Source: Paulinella micropora
Lineage: Eukaryota > Cercozoa > Imbricatea > Euglyphida
DNA: 64,000 nucleotides
Direction of reading: 5' to 3'
NCBI GenBank assembly: GCA_009731375.1
Contig: BJOX01000241.1
Location: 66,782-130,781 of the forward strand
The notes below the pieces were generated by a model. The model did not search any database and had not been told where the DNA came from. It was given only the letters and a program-made list of their open reading frames with translations. The position numbers and the translations under genes were made by a program. Each line of letters opens with the position of its first letter. Positions within the stretch are counted from its first letter, which is position 1. Shown in pieces: positions 21,634-33,323 of the stretch.

Positions 21634-22875
21634 ATGCATCAACAAAATTTAGTCGCAGAAAATCCAGGCGGAGATTTTGTAAACCTATAAGTCGGGTATG
21701 ACGGCCACATTGAAACCAATAATATGAAAACCGCCTTTGGCGAAAGGTTAACCAGTTCATTAACTCCAGTATTACAGAAAATCTTTCCATATACACTTAA
21801 TACACGGATATGGACATTAACTCAAACTAATGCGACAGTAGCATTTAATGAGAATATGGCTGAATTGAAAACAGAAACAAAAGCTTCCGCTAATGCGATA
21901 ATGGAAAGCAAAAAAAGAATAAAATATAGAACTGGTATGGGGGTCCTGTGTCGCTTCACCGCCTTATGGAATACTGATGAAACTAAACATTATTATTCAT
22001 TTATTGGTATTGGTGACAATAATCTACAAAATGGATTCTACTTTTACAAAGAAAGGACGATAGGCTTACATATTGCACATTGTAAGGGAGGAGCAATCAC
22101 TCTTATAGCACAAGCAGACTGGGATGACCCGTGTGATGGAACTGGCGATATGCCCGCCTTAGTTTAGAGCACAGAAAATGTATTTCAAATTCAATTCCAA
22201 TATTTAGGCTTTGGTGCCATAAAGTTTTCAATTGAGAACCCAACGACAGGCGAATTCCAGCTAGTCCATATGATTAAGTATGCGAATGCCAACACTGGTG
22301 TCAGTCTGCGTAATACAACTATCCCTTTGTTGCTCGTATCAGAAATTATGGTACTGGAACTGGAATACAAAGTTTGAAAACAGCTAGTTGTAGTATGTTT
22401 ATTGAAGGCTCCAACACTATTAATACAAGTATTATGAACACTGAAGAAGTAGCAAAACTGGAGACAACAAAGAAAGCCCTGTAATGGTTATTAGGAATAA
22501 AGCAAAGTATGATGCGAATGAGGATAACCGCGATAATTATTCAACAGTGTATCCGACTATTTTAAGTTCAACGAATGATGATGCTAAATCCTACCAAGTT
22601 AGAATAGTGAAAAATGCCACAATAACAGGCGAAGCTTATGTTGACATTGACACAAAAACTTCAATAGTAGATAGCAATATTACGGCTACAGCACTCGCTG
22701 ACGGCATAACACTTTTGAAACTTTATATCCCAGCAAACGGACACAACAGGTTGACCTTAGAGATTTTGATGTCTTCTTATCGCCAACCGATACACTGACA
22801 GTCGCTCAAAAGTCAACGGCTGTGGAACCGACGGGAGCGATAAATGCTATTATTAACTTTATAGAAGATCAATGA
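21634..22875 (+). pseudogene. Large putative virion structural protein, broken
   Basis: Counterpart of 54949-56197. MHQQNLVAENP is followed by a TAA at codon 19 (21688-21690), a second stop after DMPALV, and shifts near 22330, 22440 and 22790. A conserved block (GMGVLCRFTALW, DDPCDGTGDMP, QFQYLGFGAIKFSIENP) resembles, from memory, a domain found in phage tail and receptor-binding proteins with a YLGFG-like motif. A spike or attachment role is plausible but unproven. Confidence 0.65.
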
Positions 22876-22963
22876 ACCTTTTGAAAAAGCTTCACCAAAA
22901 AAAAAAAAAAAAAAAGAATAAGTTTTTGAGGTCGTAGGAGGTTTTTTTTAAAAAGCTCCTACA
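22874..22963. repeat. Family A half-copy and family B repeat in tandem
   Basis: GAACCTTTTGAAAAAGCTTC then ACC and a long A run (22874-22915), followed by GTTTTTGAGGTCGTAGGAGG, loop, AGCTCCTAC (22922-22963). The family A part includes the stop codon of the structural gene. The family B part overlaps the stop end of the minus-strand ExoX-C-like gene. Confidence 0.75.
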
Positions 22964-23234
22964 GATACTTTTTCAATTCATCTTTATTACTACACCAAGG
23001 CTGACGAACTAACCATTCAATATATGGCTTATCAATCTTTGAGATGTCTTCTATTTTTTTGCCTTTGTATTTCCCGAAATGAAAAGTGTCTTTTGGTTGA
23101 GCATTTCTCTTTTCTTCAAACGCTTTTATTTCGTCGTGGATTACCTTTTGAACATCTTCCAATGAAAAGGATTTTTTTTCGCCTTCAATGGAAAGTTTTT
23201 GGAATTTCTCGCACAGTCTCGTTAGGGTGGACAT
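22959..23234 (-). CDS. ExoX C-terminal-like mini-protein
   Basis: Intact 91-residue protein. The second half, FHFGKYKGKKIEDISK then PYIEWLVRQPWC, matches the FGKYKGK...YLxWL signature of the ExoX C-terminal/DUF3820 domain. This domain is normally attached to DEDD exonucleases but also stands alone in phages and giant viruses, where it probably binds nucleic acid. The N-terminal 45 residues are helical. Element 2 has a damaged copy at 56245-56505, also minus strand between the structural protein and lipase. Confidence 0.75.
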   Translation of the reverse strand: MSTLTRLCEKFQKLSIEGEKKSFSLEDVQKVIHDEIKAFEEKRNAQPKDTFHFGKYKGKKIEDISKIDKPYIEWLVRQPWCSNKDELKKYL

Positions 23235-23318
23235 AGTATGGGGTATATAGTAGGGAGTATAAAAAATAAAAAAATTAAATAATTAATATAGGATACGTTT
23301 TGCAAACGTAGCTTTGCA

Positions 23319-24004
23319 ATGAGCGAATGGATTGTCTTCGTTAAGGCTTACTCTGCTAAGCATAATATAAGTTATGGGGAGCATTGAAAAAGGCGAGCAA
23401 AGAATACAAACGGCAAAAAGGCGGTAGTGCTGAGTTGTCTGAGGATGTCTATTTGTCTTCGTCAGAGAGAAAGGGTGCTGACGGATGGAAGCCAGTCGCT
23501 AGCAAAGAAAAATCAACCGCGTATGAAAAAGATGGCAAGGCGATTGTGGCATTTAGGGGAAGTGTGGATAAAAGGGATCTGCTAACCGATGTCGCATTAG
23601 TAAAGGGAGTATTAAAAAGGACCCCGAGATATAAAGAAGAGCAGAAGCTGGTTAATGAGGTCATAAAGAAATATGGTAAGGATAATGTAGAGCTGACGGG
23701 TCATTCACTAGGTGGCACAATAGCAAAAGACTTAAGCCGACAGACGGGGGTGAAAGCGACGACATACAATAAAGGTAGTAGCACGAGAGACCTCATCGAA
23801 GGAGTGATTGACAGAGTAGCTACAAGAGTAGATCCAAAAGGTAAAAGGGCGAAGACTGCGAAGCTAACCACGAACTACCGAACCGCATTTGACCCCGTAT
23901 TGTTAGGGGCTACGGCGGTAAATACTAAGCTAGTTAAGCCGACGAGGGGTGTTCATACTATTAGAAGTTTCAGAGGGAAAGGAATAAAAAAAAAATATTT
24001 ATAA
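23319..24004 (+). pseudogene. Class 3 lipase-like protein, frameshifted near start
   Basis: The ATG at 23319 gives MSEWIVFVKAYSAKHNISYG, then a 1-base loss near 23379 shifts frame; from 23384 the frame is open to 24004. It has the nucleophile elbow GHSLGG and AFRGSVDKRDLLTD, typical of class 3 (fungal-type) lipases. The N-terminal motif WxxFVKAY...SYxEALKKAS also occurs in other DNA virus proteins. A lipase in the virion module could breach a host membrane on entry (inference). The intact homologue is at 56564. A palindrome (ACGTTTTGCAAACGT, then GCTTTGCA, 23294-23318) abuts the ATG. Confidence 0.85.
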
Positions 24005-27000
24005 TTAACTTTTGATTTGAAAGCCGAGCGGAATGCTGTCGTTATCGTTAATAAACTCACGACCCGCCCACTTGTTCTCATTAACTTGTTCTTTAACATT
24101 TGAAATATGTAATGCTAAAGTGTGGAACTTGTTGTTGTTTGCTGTTTCTGTTCAAATGGATTTTCTTCATTTGGAAGTCTTGGATGTTTTCAATGCTACC
24201 ACCCTCATCCATCTTTCTGAATATAGAAGGGTTTAATTTCTTAGGGTCTAGCCCCTTACCTCTAAAATGAAAATATCTTTTCATACCCTTCGTGGTTATA
24301 ATATGAACTCCATCTTTAATAAGTTTATGTCTGCTTTAGTCATACCCTCAGTAAAAGCATCTTTCGTCGTAAATTCTAATTCATACAGTTTATTGGATGC
24401 TATCCATATTCCTTTTATTATTTTACACCCATTTCCAATATCATCTCCAATACCTCCTAATTTCTTATCTCCCAACCTCTTTATTTTTTTCGCACATCTT
24501 GCGTGAATATGTAAGCTGTCAATGTCTGTGTAGTAAAAGTCATCTTCAATACTTCTGTCGGGGTTGGCTTCTTTAACATAGTCAAACATAATGCGACGGC
24601 TATGTGATAGAATGAATGTCCCATAGTGTGAAGGTTTGATTATGCTACTTTCTAATGAGATTGGATTGCGGGGTAAGCCTGTGATGTGCCACATAGGTTT
24701 TCCTTCTTGGTCTGTGAATTCAATGATATCGGTTATCTGATTACTGCTCCAAAAATCCCAATACTCTTGATTGCTTCTTATGTAAGTTGATTTAGAAGGA
24801 ATGGGTCCCTGTATCATCTTACCGTATAGGCTATTCATAAATAGTTTAGCGACCAGATACTGCGGGCTTTCTTTCACCGCATTATCCTTTGCCTTGAACA
24901 TATCGTCTATGTAGTCTTTGAAGACGGTCGCACCTTTTTCTGAATAATATCCTTTGTGAATTCTGACCTCATAACCTTCTTTAACCATATCCTCAATATC
25001 TACACTCGTTAGCCATTGATCTTTCATATCCGCCAGTTTCCATTTAAGAGAACCCATATGGTCTCGCTTTCCAATTCTGGGGTGTAGTAGATTTTTTGGT
25101 GAGATGTAATCAAGATTATAGATGCAGATTTGAAGGTGGTGCGGGTCAAACGGTCCGATTGTTTCCTTTTAATATCACCCACCATAAATTCATTTAACAT
25201 CGAGAGACGACATCAGCATCTACGAGGTTTCTTTCTTCATATACTGTTCAAACTGGCTTGAGGTAAATCGCTTCTTAGATGGGTAAGTCCTGCCACCGAT
25301 AATGGCTTTTCTGAAGGCTCTTTCCTGCTCCACTGTTGGAAGTCTCACCTCGTATTTGCCGTCGACATATTTCTTCCATATGTTGAAAGCCAGACTTGAA
25401 GTTGAAAAGTAGGATGTTAGATTAACTTGATGATTTGTAAATACTTCAGTATTTAACTTATCATATAGTTCTTTTAATCCCATAACATCATTCCTTAGGT
25501 AGGCCAAACAGTCCTGCCTCATGTTGTCGTCCATATCTTCCTATCTTTTCGCTTGGTCGTGGTCAAAGTCGCCCTTAAGAATTTTACAGCCCATACTTTC
25601 AAGATTTGCTTTGAGACTGCCTTGAGAATGCTTCTTAAAGTCCCACATCTTAACATTTTCAAACTCTAGACAGATGATAGAGCCGTTATTTATTTTTGAT
25701 GCTTTGGGTGTGATGCCTCTACTAAGGAGTGCCTGCTTAATGAAGTAGTGGTCAAAGTTCGCCCCGTTAAACTCATTAACATATAGGACCGGCGGTTTTT
25801 CTTCCTTCTTATTCTTCTTACGCTTTTGCTTTGTTTCAACTTGCTTCGGTTGCCATCCTTCTTTTATAAGCTCGCCTCGTTTAATTAGCTCGTCTATAAA
25901 TAAGTTAATACAATTATCGCCTGCTATGTATTGAAAGCCCTCTCCGCCTTGAGTATATCCGACTATGTAGCATTTATGAGTATCATAACCATCCGCTATT
26001 TCTCTAGGTTTAAATGTCTCCAAGTCGTAATGAAGAATTTTGTCGTTGTTGATTTTTTCTTCTGGATGGAACTTGGTTATAAGGTGTCTTATGCTATTCT
26101 TTTTTAAATTGATGCCCGCATACTTTTTCTTATTAAGACTACAGGTATGTTTGTTAAGGTATAATTTTAAGCAGTCTTCACACCGCTTCTTAAATTCCTT
26201 AATTAATCCATAATAATGCAAGTCATCTAGAAAAATCAGTTTGTCTGGTTCTTCTCCATCTTGGTTGGTTCTGACTGTTTCCTTGGTTATCGCATTTGTG
26301 ATTTCATATGTTTTCCCTTGCTTTATGTATTTGTTAAGGATTTCAACTGCTATTGAGAATGGTATAAAGATGTCTGGGTCTAGTTTGAAGACTGCTCTAA
26401 TATCATTACATCTCTTCCTGTTGAGTGGATAAATATCTAGTATATCATTACATAAGAAGAATAAGCAGTTGTTGTTTTTGCTCGGTGGTGATATCCTTTT
26501 GCTTAGTTTGAAGACTGCTCTAATATCATTACATCTCTTCCTGTTGAGTGGATAAATATCTAGTATATTATTACATAAGAAGAATAAGCAGTTGTTGTTT
26601 TTGCTCGGTGGTGATATCCTTTTGCTTTCGACAACCTTAGTTCTCTTTTCAGTTTTTCCGTTGTAGCATCCTCCGCCGTTCTCTTGGATTATGGTTATCA
26701 CCACATACTGTATATATCTTTCATATCCATTTTCGCTCGCTTCCACATTGTTTATGTTATACTCGTATAGAGCATCCATAAATTTAGTATCGTATTCACG
26801 AAGCAAGAATGAATTAAAACTTTTCTTTTTTAGATATCTATCGTATCTTTCATTAGCAGGTGCCGTAGAGTATGTTATGGATATATGAACATCCGCATTA
26901 CTCGTTATCCCTTCCCTTCTGGCGTCTTGGATAACTGGTATTAATACTTTATTTTCTAGTTCATTCGTGTCGTAGAAGTTGATATCTAAATCTTTAAACT

Positions 27001-27232
27001 TGTATGTCAGAGAGTTCAACTGATTATCCCTTTTGACTTCAAAGGTTAGTGCCTTGAATTCTCTTTGCTTCGCTTCTCGGGTCTTCGTCTCTTTAAGTAC
27101 ATTCTTCTTGCTACGAAGTTGGAGAATTAAGGGTCTGCTCTCTCTCGTCTTAGTATTCCTAAGATTGGCCTTAGCATGAAGGAGTTGAACATATTGCTTG
27201 TTTGGTCCGGGTGGTAAAGGTGGTTTGGACAT
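24005..27232 (-). pseudogene. polB: Protein-primed family B DNA polymerase, decayed
   Basis: Replicative polymerase. Exonuclease motifs: YDLETF (ExoI), NGANFDHYFI (ExoII), YLRNDVMGL (ExoIII). Polymerase motifs: NSLYGK (motif B) and YTDIDSLHI (motif C, DIDS rather than DTDS). Open segments: 27232-25541, 25534-25220, 25057-24296, then a shifted C-terminus ending QIKS at 24005. Motif A is lost: DADVVS is followed directly by MLNEF near 25200, without SLYPS. A TAG near 25541 and frameshifts add to the damage. It does not align with the element 2 polymerase outside the motifs. It contains a 41-codon tandem duplication (26382-26627). Convergent with the lipase: stop codons touch at 24004/24005. Confidence 0.9.
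26382..26627 (-). repeat. 123-bp in-frame tandem duplication within polB
   Basis: 26382-26504 and 26505-26627 are identical except one base (C/T, giving Asp or Asn in CNxILDIYP). The unit is 41 codons (around SKRISPPSKNNN to IRAVFKL), so the frame is kept. Near-identity means the duplication is recent, or an assembly artefact. Confidence 0.92.
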
Positions 27233-27364
27233 TTTACCGTTATGTATATTTAAGGTAAGATACTTTTTCTAAAAATAATTAATTAATGTTTTTACCGTTA
27301 TTATATGGGTTATATGTCTTTAGATGAAAAATGTTTTTACCAGGAATAAAAAAATTATAGGGGC

Positions 27365-27570
27365 TTAGACAGTTATTTTACTTATTTGATCTTCAAACTC
27401 TTGTATCCTCCTTTTGCATTCCTCTATGCTTTTGAGTTCTTGCTTTTGCTTTAATGCTTTTGCTTTTCTTTCCTCTTCAACCTTTCTTGGTGTAGATAGT
27501 AGTATGAGAGAGCCTTCTCGTTATTTCTCTTTCGTCTTGCTTCTCCTTCGTATAGTTTTGGTCTTGGCAT
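27365..27570 (-). pseudogene. Small basic coiled-coil ORF, frameshifted
   Basis: The ATG at 27570 opens MPRPKLYEGEARRKRNNEKA; after a shift near 27480 a Lys/Glu/Gln-rich helix (KVEEERKAKALKQKQEL) continues to a TAA at 27367-27365. About 68 residues in all. No counterpart recognised in element 2. Function unknown. Confidence 0.4.
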
Positions 27571-27589
27571 TGTCTCACTGTCACAATTA

Positions 27590-27840
27590 TATTTATATTA
27601 ATATGATTGTATCCATTTAATATTTCTTCCCTAGTGAAATGATTAACTGACAAGTTGTGTGCTTTCGCTTCTGGAAAATGCTTGTTGTATTATTCTTTCA
27701 TTTCTTTATCAGCTTGTATGAATAACGACATCGTTTCATCGTGATCGTAATTGATTTTATTTTGGTTTTGTTTTCTTTGTATGCTTCTGATTTTTTGCTT
27801 GGCATCTTTTATATTTGTAATAATATTTTTATAAATGTAA
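27590..27840 (-). pseudogene. Possible minus-strand ORF remnant
   Basis: A minus-strand frame (AKQKIRSIQRKQNQNK, DHDETMSLFIQADKEMKE, TAA, YNKHFPEAKAHNLSVNHF) reads like protein with one internal stop. No start codon is clear and there is no homologue in view. Confidence 0.3.
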
Positions 27841-27885
27841 AATAATTAATTTTCATTTACCCTTTTCGATTCATTTTTGATTTAT

Positions 27886-27996
27886 CTTTGATTTATCTTT
27901 TGATTTCTTCTTTGTTTAAAAATGGTGATTTGGACCCAAAGACATTTTTTCTAGAGGGCATTTTCTTGAAAATGACCCTAGAAAAAGGGTAATTAT
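27886..27996 (-). repeat. Right terminal inverted repeat of element 1
   Basis: Reverse complement of the left repeat at 6015; outermost bases GGGTAATTAT end at 27996. Strong match over about 84 bases with four mismatches, weaker for 20-30 bases further in. Confidence 0.88.
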
Positions 27997-29478
27997 ATTC
28001 TAGTATGAATTGATATAAAATAGGAAGAAAGTAAAGTGCTAATGACAAGAAGAATTCGAACTGAAGAGACTATAACTAACTGAAAATAAAGATAATAATA
28101 TTTCTAAAAGTATATAGTAGCCAAGTGAGTCCGTCATCACTTCACGAAAACCTAACCACTTTTTTAGCGGCGGGGCCGGCCTGAAAGACCATGTGAAGAA
28201 CATTTTGGACGGGCCGGCCTGTCTTTTTTGCGGAAACGCAACAGTATGAATTCCATTTAGAAAAAATCGGGCCGCCCGGTTTTTATATAGAAAAAGAAAA
28301 AAAAGTGAAACTTTACCTAGTCTGTAGTGGTAAAAATAAAAACTCTTTGGGACGTGTGATCACATAGTGTGTTTTTTCTAATATACTTTATATTTCTGTA
28401 GTAGTAAGACTGTAGTACTAGCTATAGACGGGCGACCCACTGTCATATTCTCGTATACACTAATACCAGCATGAAGGCCAAAAATGTTTATCGGTCACCT
28501 CCACGAAATGTGGTCAGGTTACAGATAAAACAACATATGCAGCGCGCCAAATTTGACGTGTTTTGCGGGATGGCTCGCCGGCCCGGCTCGCCCGCAAAAA
28601 ACGTCAAATTTGTGGCTAGCCGCATAATTTACTAATATGGGGGGCAAATTAAACAGGACAAGAGAAAGTAGATGAATATGGTCGTAAGAGACTCGTGAGG
28701 AATGAGAAGTTACTATTTCTTAAGTAAAACGAACAATAACTTCAAACGCTTCGATCTCAGTCAATATTTGCATCTACGACATGTTTTATGGCTCATTAAA
28801 AAGCTCTTGAAGAGAGCTTTTAAATGAGCTACTACACAAGCCGCAAAGACAAGAACCGGCTGAGGACAAACCATTTGAAGTTATTGCTAATTGTGGTTAA
28901 GTACAAGGAACTTTTTATGCAAAGAAAGCGAAGACTGAGAAAAGAAAAACGGCGAGTCATCCTGGTTAAGTGTGCATGTATTGTGTACATGTTTCTACAT
29001 AACGGAAGGATACTGCGTGTGTTTTGTCGGGATCGTTTTCGCCGATCTGTATTTATGTATGCATGTATGTATGTATGTATGTTTGTATGTATGCATGCAC
29101 GTAGTATAGGGTCGCACTACAAGACACTTTTTCAAGACATACCCCACCCTACCACAGAGACACACACGGCCGGCCCGCAGGGACAAAATGGCAACGATAA
29201 TCATTCACATTTCATTTTCGTGAAATAATAGCAAAAACTAACAATTAGGAATTAAGAAAAAAGAATTCACAGACAACAGTCATCAAAACAGAATTTTTTG
29301 AAATAGCCACACCGGCCCACGACAAAATAAAAAGGCAACGGGTAAATAAAAAGGAAATGAGCCCGTGACCGAAACATTGATGATTTGTATTTTTTTTGCA
29401 CGAAAACTGTAAAATAAACCTACAGATTTTCTCCTTTGCCAAAAACACGATTTTTGACAAAGCAAAAAGAAGGCCATG
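27997..29478. other. Intergenic host DNA, hairpins, no gene
   Basis: No supported gene. It contains a near-perfect inverted repeat (28548-28569 with 28591-28612, one mismatch, GC-rich 21-base loop), a short hairpin AAAGCTCTTGAAGAGAGCTTT near 28801, and a TATG tract near 29055-29098. An ORF at 28824-29228 ends in the TATG tract and is not convincing. Confidence 0.6.
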
Positions 29479-29889
29479 TAACAAACCATTTGGCCAACTA
29501 GGGGGGGTTGCTTTTTCCGAAATTTTCAATGACAAATATTGTATTTTTCTAAACACTTCAGAAATGATGGTAAAACGTTTCCTCGCTTGTAGAACATATT
29601 AAAGTGATATTAAAACATATTTTTATTAATGGGAAAGCATTTGGACTTCACCTTCAGAGATTGGCAGGAGCCGGCCTGACAGTATGTAGTAGCTGAATTT
29701 TCCAACTGTTTACTATGTCGGCTACGACGATTTTAATAGGGAAATAAGCGGGCAACATGCTCAGCTTGTCAGTAAAGTTAGTTTTGATTATTCTTTAATG
29801 TTTTGCGTTATTACAATATGTTTTGACTTGAAAAATTTGACTTGGGCGTGGCAGCAGTGAGGGGACAGCGTTCGGGAGGGGGGGGGGGG
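29479..29889 (+). repeat. Left long inverted repeat of 12.5-kb segment
   Basis: Outer end TAACAAACCATTTGGCCAAC; matches the reverse complement of 41610-42023 with a small number of mismatches and indels by eye. Noncoding. Followed by a gap (29890-30046) and a poly-G run (30057-30110). Confidence 0.88.
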
Positions 29890-30056
29890 NNNNNNNNNNN
29901 NNNNNNNNNNNNNNNNNNNNNNNNNNNNNNNNNNNNNNNNNNNNNNNNNNNNNNNNNNNNNNNNNNNNNNNNNNNNNNNNNNNNNNNNNNNNNNNNNNNN
30001 NNNNNNNNNNNNNNNNNNNNNNNNNNNNNNNNNNNNNNNNNNNNNNAAAAAAAAAA

Positions 30057-30112
<56 letters not shown>

Positions 30113-30339
30113 GGAAAAATGAAAATCAAAGTTGTTACACAAACATAAGTAGCATGCAATGATTCTTTTTATTGTGCAATACAGGCTGAATGCAATACTG
30201 GCGATACAGCTAATATTATATAGTATAAACTAGAAATTTATCTAACTTTAGTAAATTTCCGAGCCACCTCACCGAAACGCGCCAAGTCTACATGAAAGAC
30301 ACACGCAAATGAATGGCGGGGCAAGAAAGAAGGAAAGAT

Positions 30340-30722
30340 GGAAATTACCTGGCTGCGTGCGGGAAAAGAGACTGCTAGAAATGTTCAACGTCTCAGCGCC
30401 ATCGATGCTAAAGCAAATTCAAAAAAATTTGGTGAGACATTGGGACTGGCGGTGCCACTGGGGCCTGAACCGCGCGGAGGGGTGTTATTTGCAGCGTTCG
30501 CTGCCAGGCGCGTGATTAGATCCTCGAGGAGCTGGTCGCCCCTAGGCTTATTATCGTCGCTGTTGCCGTGGCTACAATTATTAGCACATCGGTTGTTGTT
30601 GTTGCCATTAAAGAATATGAGAAGACAGAAGGACGAGGGGGGCGAGGGGGGCGAGGAAGCAGACGGTGACGCAGGTGGCGGCTCTGATGAAGAAGGTAGT
30701 AGTTGTAAGAGGCCAAGGAAGC

Positions 30723-30755
<33 letters not shown>

Positions 30756-31490
30756 GCAACAACAACCATGCTGATAATCCCTTTGTTTTTGTCTGTCTCT
30801 TCCTTTTCTCCCTCAAGTTTCTTCGCCATCGCATCCCTCTCATCTCTTTCCTTCTTAGCTCTCTCTTCAAGCATCAGTTTGATTGTACTGGTTTGCTTCT
30901 GGAGGGCCTGCTTTACAAGGCCTTGCATCTCCTTTCTGGAAACACCGCTCTCCTAGATAACATTCAAGTAATATTGAGGCAAGATGCAAGACATGTTGTT
31001 AGCGCGTCTCCCTTCGGAGTAGGCTTGTTATTCTCCTCGGCTTCCCCTGCTTGGATTGCGAACCTAGAAGAAGAAAAGGAGAAGGAGGGGGAAGAAGAAG
31101 AAAAAAAGAAGGGAAAAAAAAGAAAAAGATGAAGAAATATGAGTACAAGAAAGTTAAAAAGCTTAGAGTCAAATAAACAACGAGTTCAGAAAAGAAAAAA
31201 TGATTATAAAAATGAGGAGTAGAAGGAGAAGAAGAGTAAAAAGAAGAAGAAGAAGTAGAGCTACCTTTCTTTCCCTTTTTGGTTGGTGCCGGTGTCTTGG
31301 GTTTATCTTCTTCTTCTTCTTCTTCGCTTTCTTCCACGGTTTCTGCACAAAACATTAACTAAATTCAATTACGAAATAAAAGAAAACAAATTAACCGAAT
31401 TTGAGCTTTCTTGGCCTGCCAGACGACCGAGGCTCTGCCGCGTTGCCTCTTGCTTCTCGCTTGCGCTAGGATAATAGAAAGAAGGGCGGG
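30340..31490 (-). CDS. Spliced minus-strand gene fragments, AT-hook-like
   Basis: Several exon-like pieces on the minus strand: an open stretch to 31396 with SSGRPRKLKF (AT-hook-like GRPRK), exon 31342-31265 (acidic, ETVEESEEEEEE then KPKTPAPTKKGKK), a piece from 31063 (GSQSKQGKPRR), a helical exon from 30952 (ESGVSRKEMQ, KKERDERDAMAKKLEGEKEE), and a piece with GDQLLEDLITRLAANAANN down to about 30390. GTT repeats interrupt it and exact joins are uncertain. Suggests a nuclear DNA-associated protein. It may continue the gene at 34705 across the gap at 31495-31504. Confidence 0.4.
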
Positions 31491-31520
31491 GAGCNNNNNN
31501 NNNNTATAGTCATGTTAGCA

Positions 31521-33282
31521 TCACAAAAGGCAAGCACAGCAGTGGCTGACCCGGTTTGCTTCCTGAATAAGCAAAAGATACTTCTGTCGCCATTGCCCAA
31601 GCATCGGGGGATAAGTTAGGTTCCCGACAAAAGGCACCCACATTGGCTTCACTTGCTTCTCGAAGTCCAAAGGGGACTTATCCAGAAGGCAAGAATTTTT
31701 CACATTGAACATATACGGCCCCAGAAGCTGCCACTGAATCTGGTCCGTGACGCCATCGCCGGTCGTGTCCACCTCTCGCGCAGCGAAAATAAAACGCTCG
31801 GATCCTGCAAAAACACACGCCAAAACAAAGAAAGCATGTGCAGCACAAGAAAAGACACTATATTATTTTACCACGATTTATTTGAACTGGCGTCTTCTTG
31901 CGCCAGCCAGTTGGAAAGAGGATAAAGATCCTATGAGCAATTATGCAAACACAATATTACTAAACGGGAAGCGCCGGGGGGGGGGGGGGGNNNNNNNNNN
32001 TTCGCCTTCGCTCGTCTCCACTTGAGTGGTATCTTTGAGCTCAAAACCGTTGTACTTCATCAGCCTCACGTTGAGTACAAGTGCCCCCTCCCGGGACTTG
32101 TTATCATCTGTGGTAACTTTCCACAGCAAGCTAGAAAGGGAAGGAGAAGTAGAAGGAGGGGAAGCATAAGAAAAGAAGAGGGCGAGACGAATGAGAAGGA
32201 GCAAAAGAAGAAGAAGAAGAAGAAGAAGAAGAAGCAGAAGAAGAAGAAGAAAGAAGAAGAAGAAGAAGAAGAAGAAGAAGAAGAAGAAGAAGAAAGGAAG
32301 AAAGAAAGGAAGAAAGGAAGGAAGAAAGGAAGGAAGGAAGGAAGGAAGGAAGAAACAAGCCAGAAAGCAAGCAAGAAAGAAAGAAAGAAGCAGAGGAGGA
32401 TGAAAAGAAGAAGAAAAAAGAGAAGAAGAAGAAGAAGAAGAAGAAGAAGAAGAAGAAGAAGAACAAGAAGAAGAAGAAAGAAAGAAAGAAAGAAAGAAAG
32501 GAAGAAAGAAAGGAGGGAAGGAAGAAAACAAGCAAGAAATCAAGCAATAAAGAAAGAAAGCAGAGGAGAATGAAAAGAAGAAGAAGAAGAAGAAGAAGAA
32601 GGAAGAAGAAGGAAGAAGAAGAAGAAGGAAGAAGAAGAAGAAGAAGAAGAAGAAGAAAGAAAGAAAGAAAGAAAGAAACTTAGAAAGAAAGAAAGAATGG
32701 AAGGAGGGAAGGAAGAAAACAAGCAAGAAAGCAAGCAATAAAGAAAAAAAGAAGCAGAGGATGAAAGAAGAAGAAGATGAAAAAGAAGAAGAAGAAGAAG
32801 AAGAAATCAAGCAAGAAAGCAAGCAAGAAAGAAAAAAAGAAGCAGAGGAGGATGAAAAGAAGAAGACGAAGAAGAAAAAGAAGAAGAAGAAGAAGAAGAA
32901 GAAGAAAAAAAGAAAAAGAAGAAGAAAAAGAAGAAGAAAAAGAAGAAGAAAAAGAAGAAGAAAAAGAGGATGACAAGAAGAAGAAGAAGAAGAAGAAGAA
33001 GAAGAAGAAGAAGAAGAAGAAAGAAGAAGAAGAAGAAGAAGAAGAAGAAGAAGAAGAAGAAGAAGAAGAAATCAAGCAAGCAAGAAAGAAAGAAGCAGAG
33101 GAGGATGAAAAGAAGAAGAAGAAGAAGAAGAAGAAGAAGAAGAAGAAGAAGAAGAAAAAGAAGAAATCAAGCAAAATGCAAGAAAGCAAGCAAGAAAGAA
33201 AGAAAGAAGCAGAGGAAGATGAAAAGAAGAAGAAGAAGAAGAAGAAGAAGAAGAAGAAGAAGAAGAAGAAGAAGAAGAAGAA

Positions 33283-33323
<41 letters not shown>

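Larger units (their letters stand above)
6015..27996. mobile_element. Polinton-like virus element 1 (decayed provirus)
   Basis: A 22-kb unit bounded by inverted repeats. It contains an rve-type integrase, protein-primed type PolB, A32-like ATPase, adenain-like protease, penton and double jelly-roll MCP, the gene set that defines Polintons/Mavericks and polinton-like viruses. Most genes carry frameshifts, stops or deletions when compared with element 2, so it is probably not autonomous. No convincing target-site duplication is visible next to the repeats. Confidence 0.93.

Noticed and set aside
28824-29228. 134-codon plus-strand ORF with basic N-terminus
   Set aside because: Runs into a TATG microsatellite, no splice or homology support, minus-strand ORF equally long.
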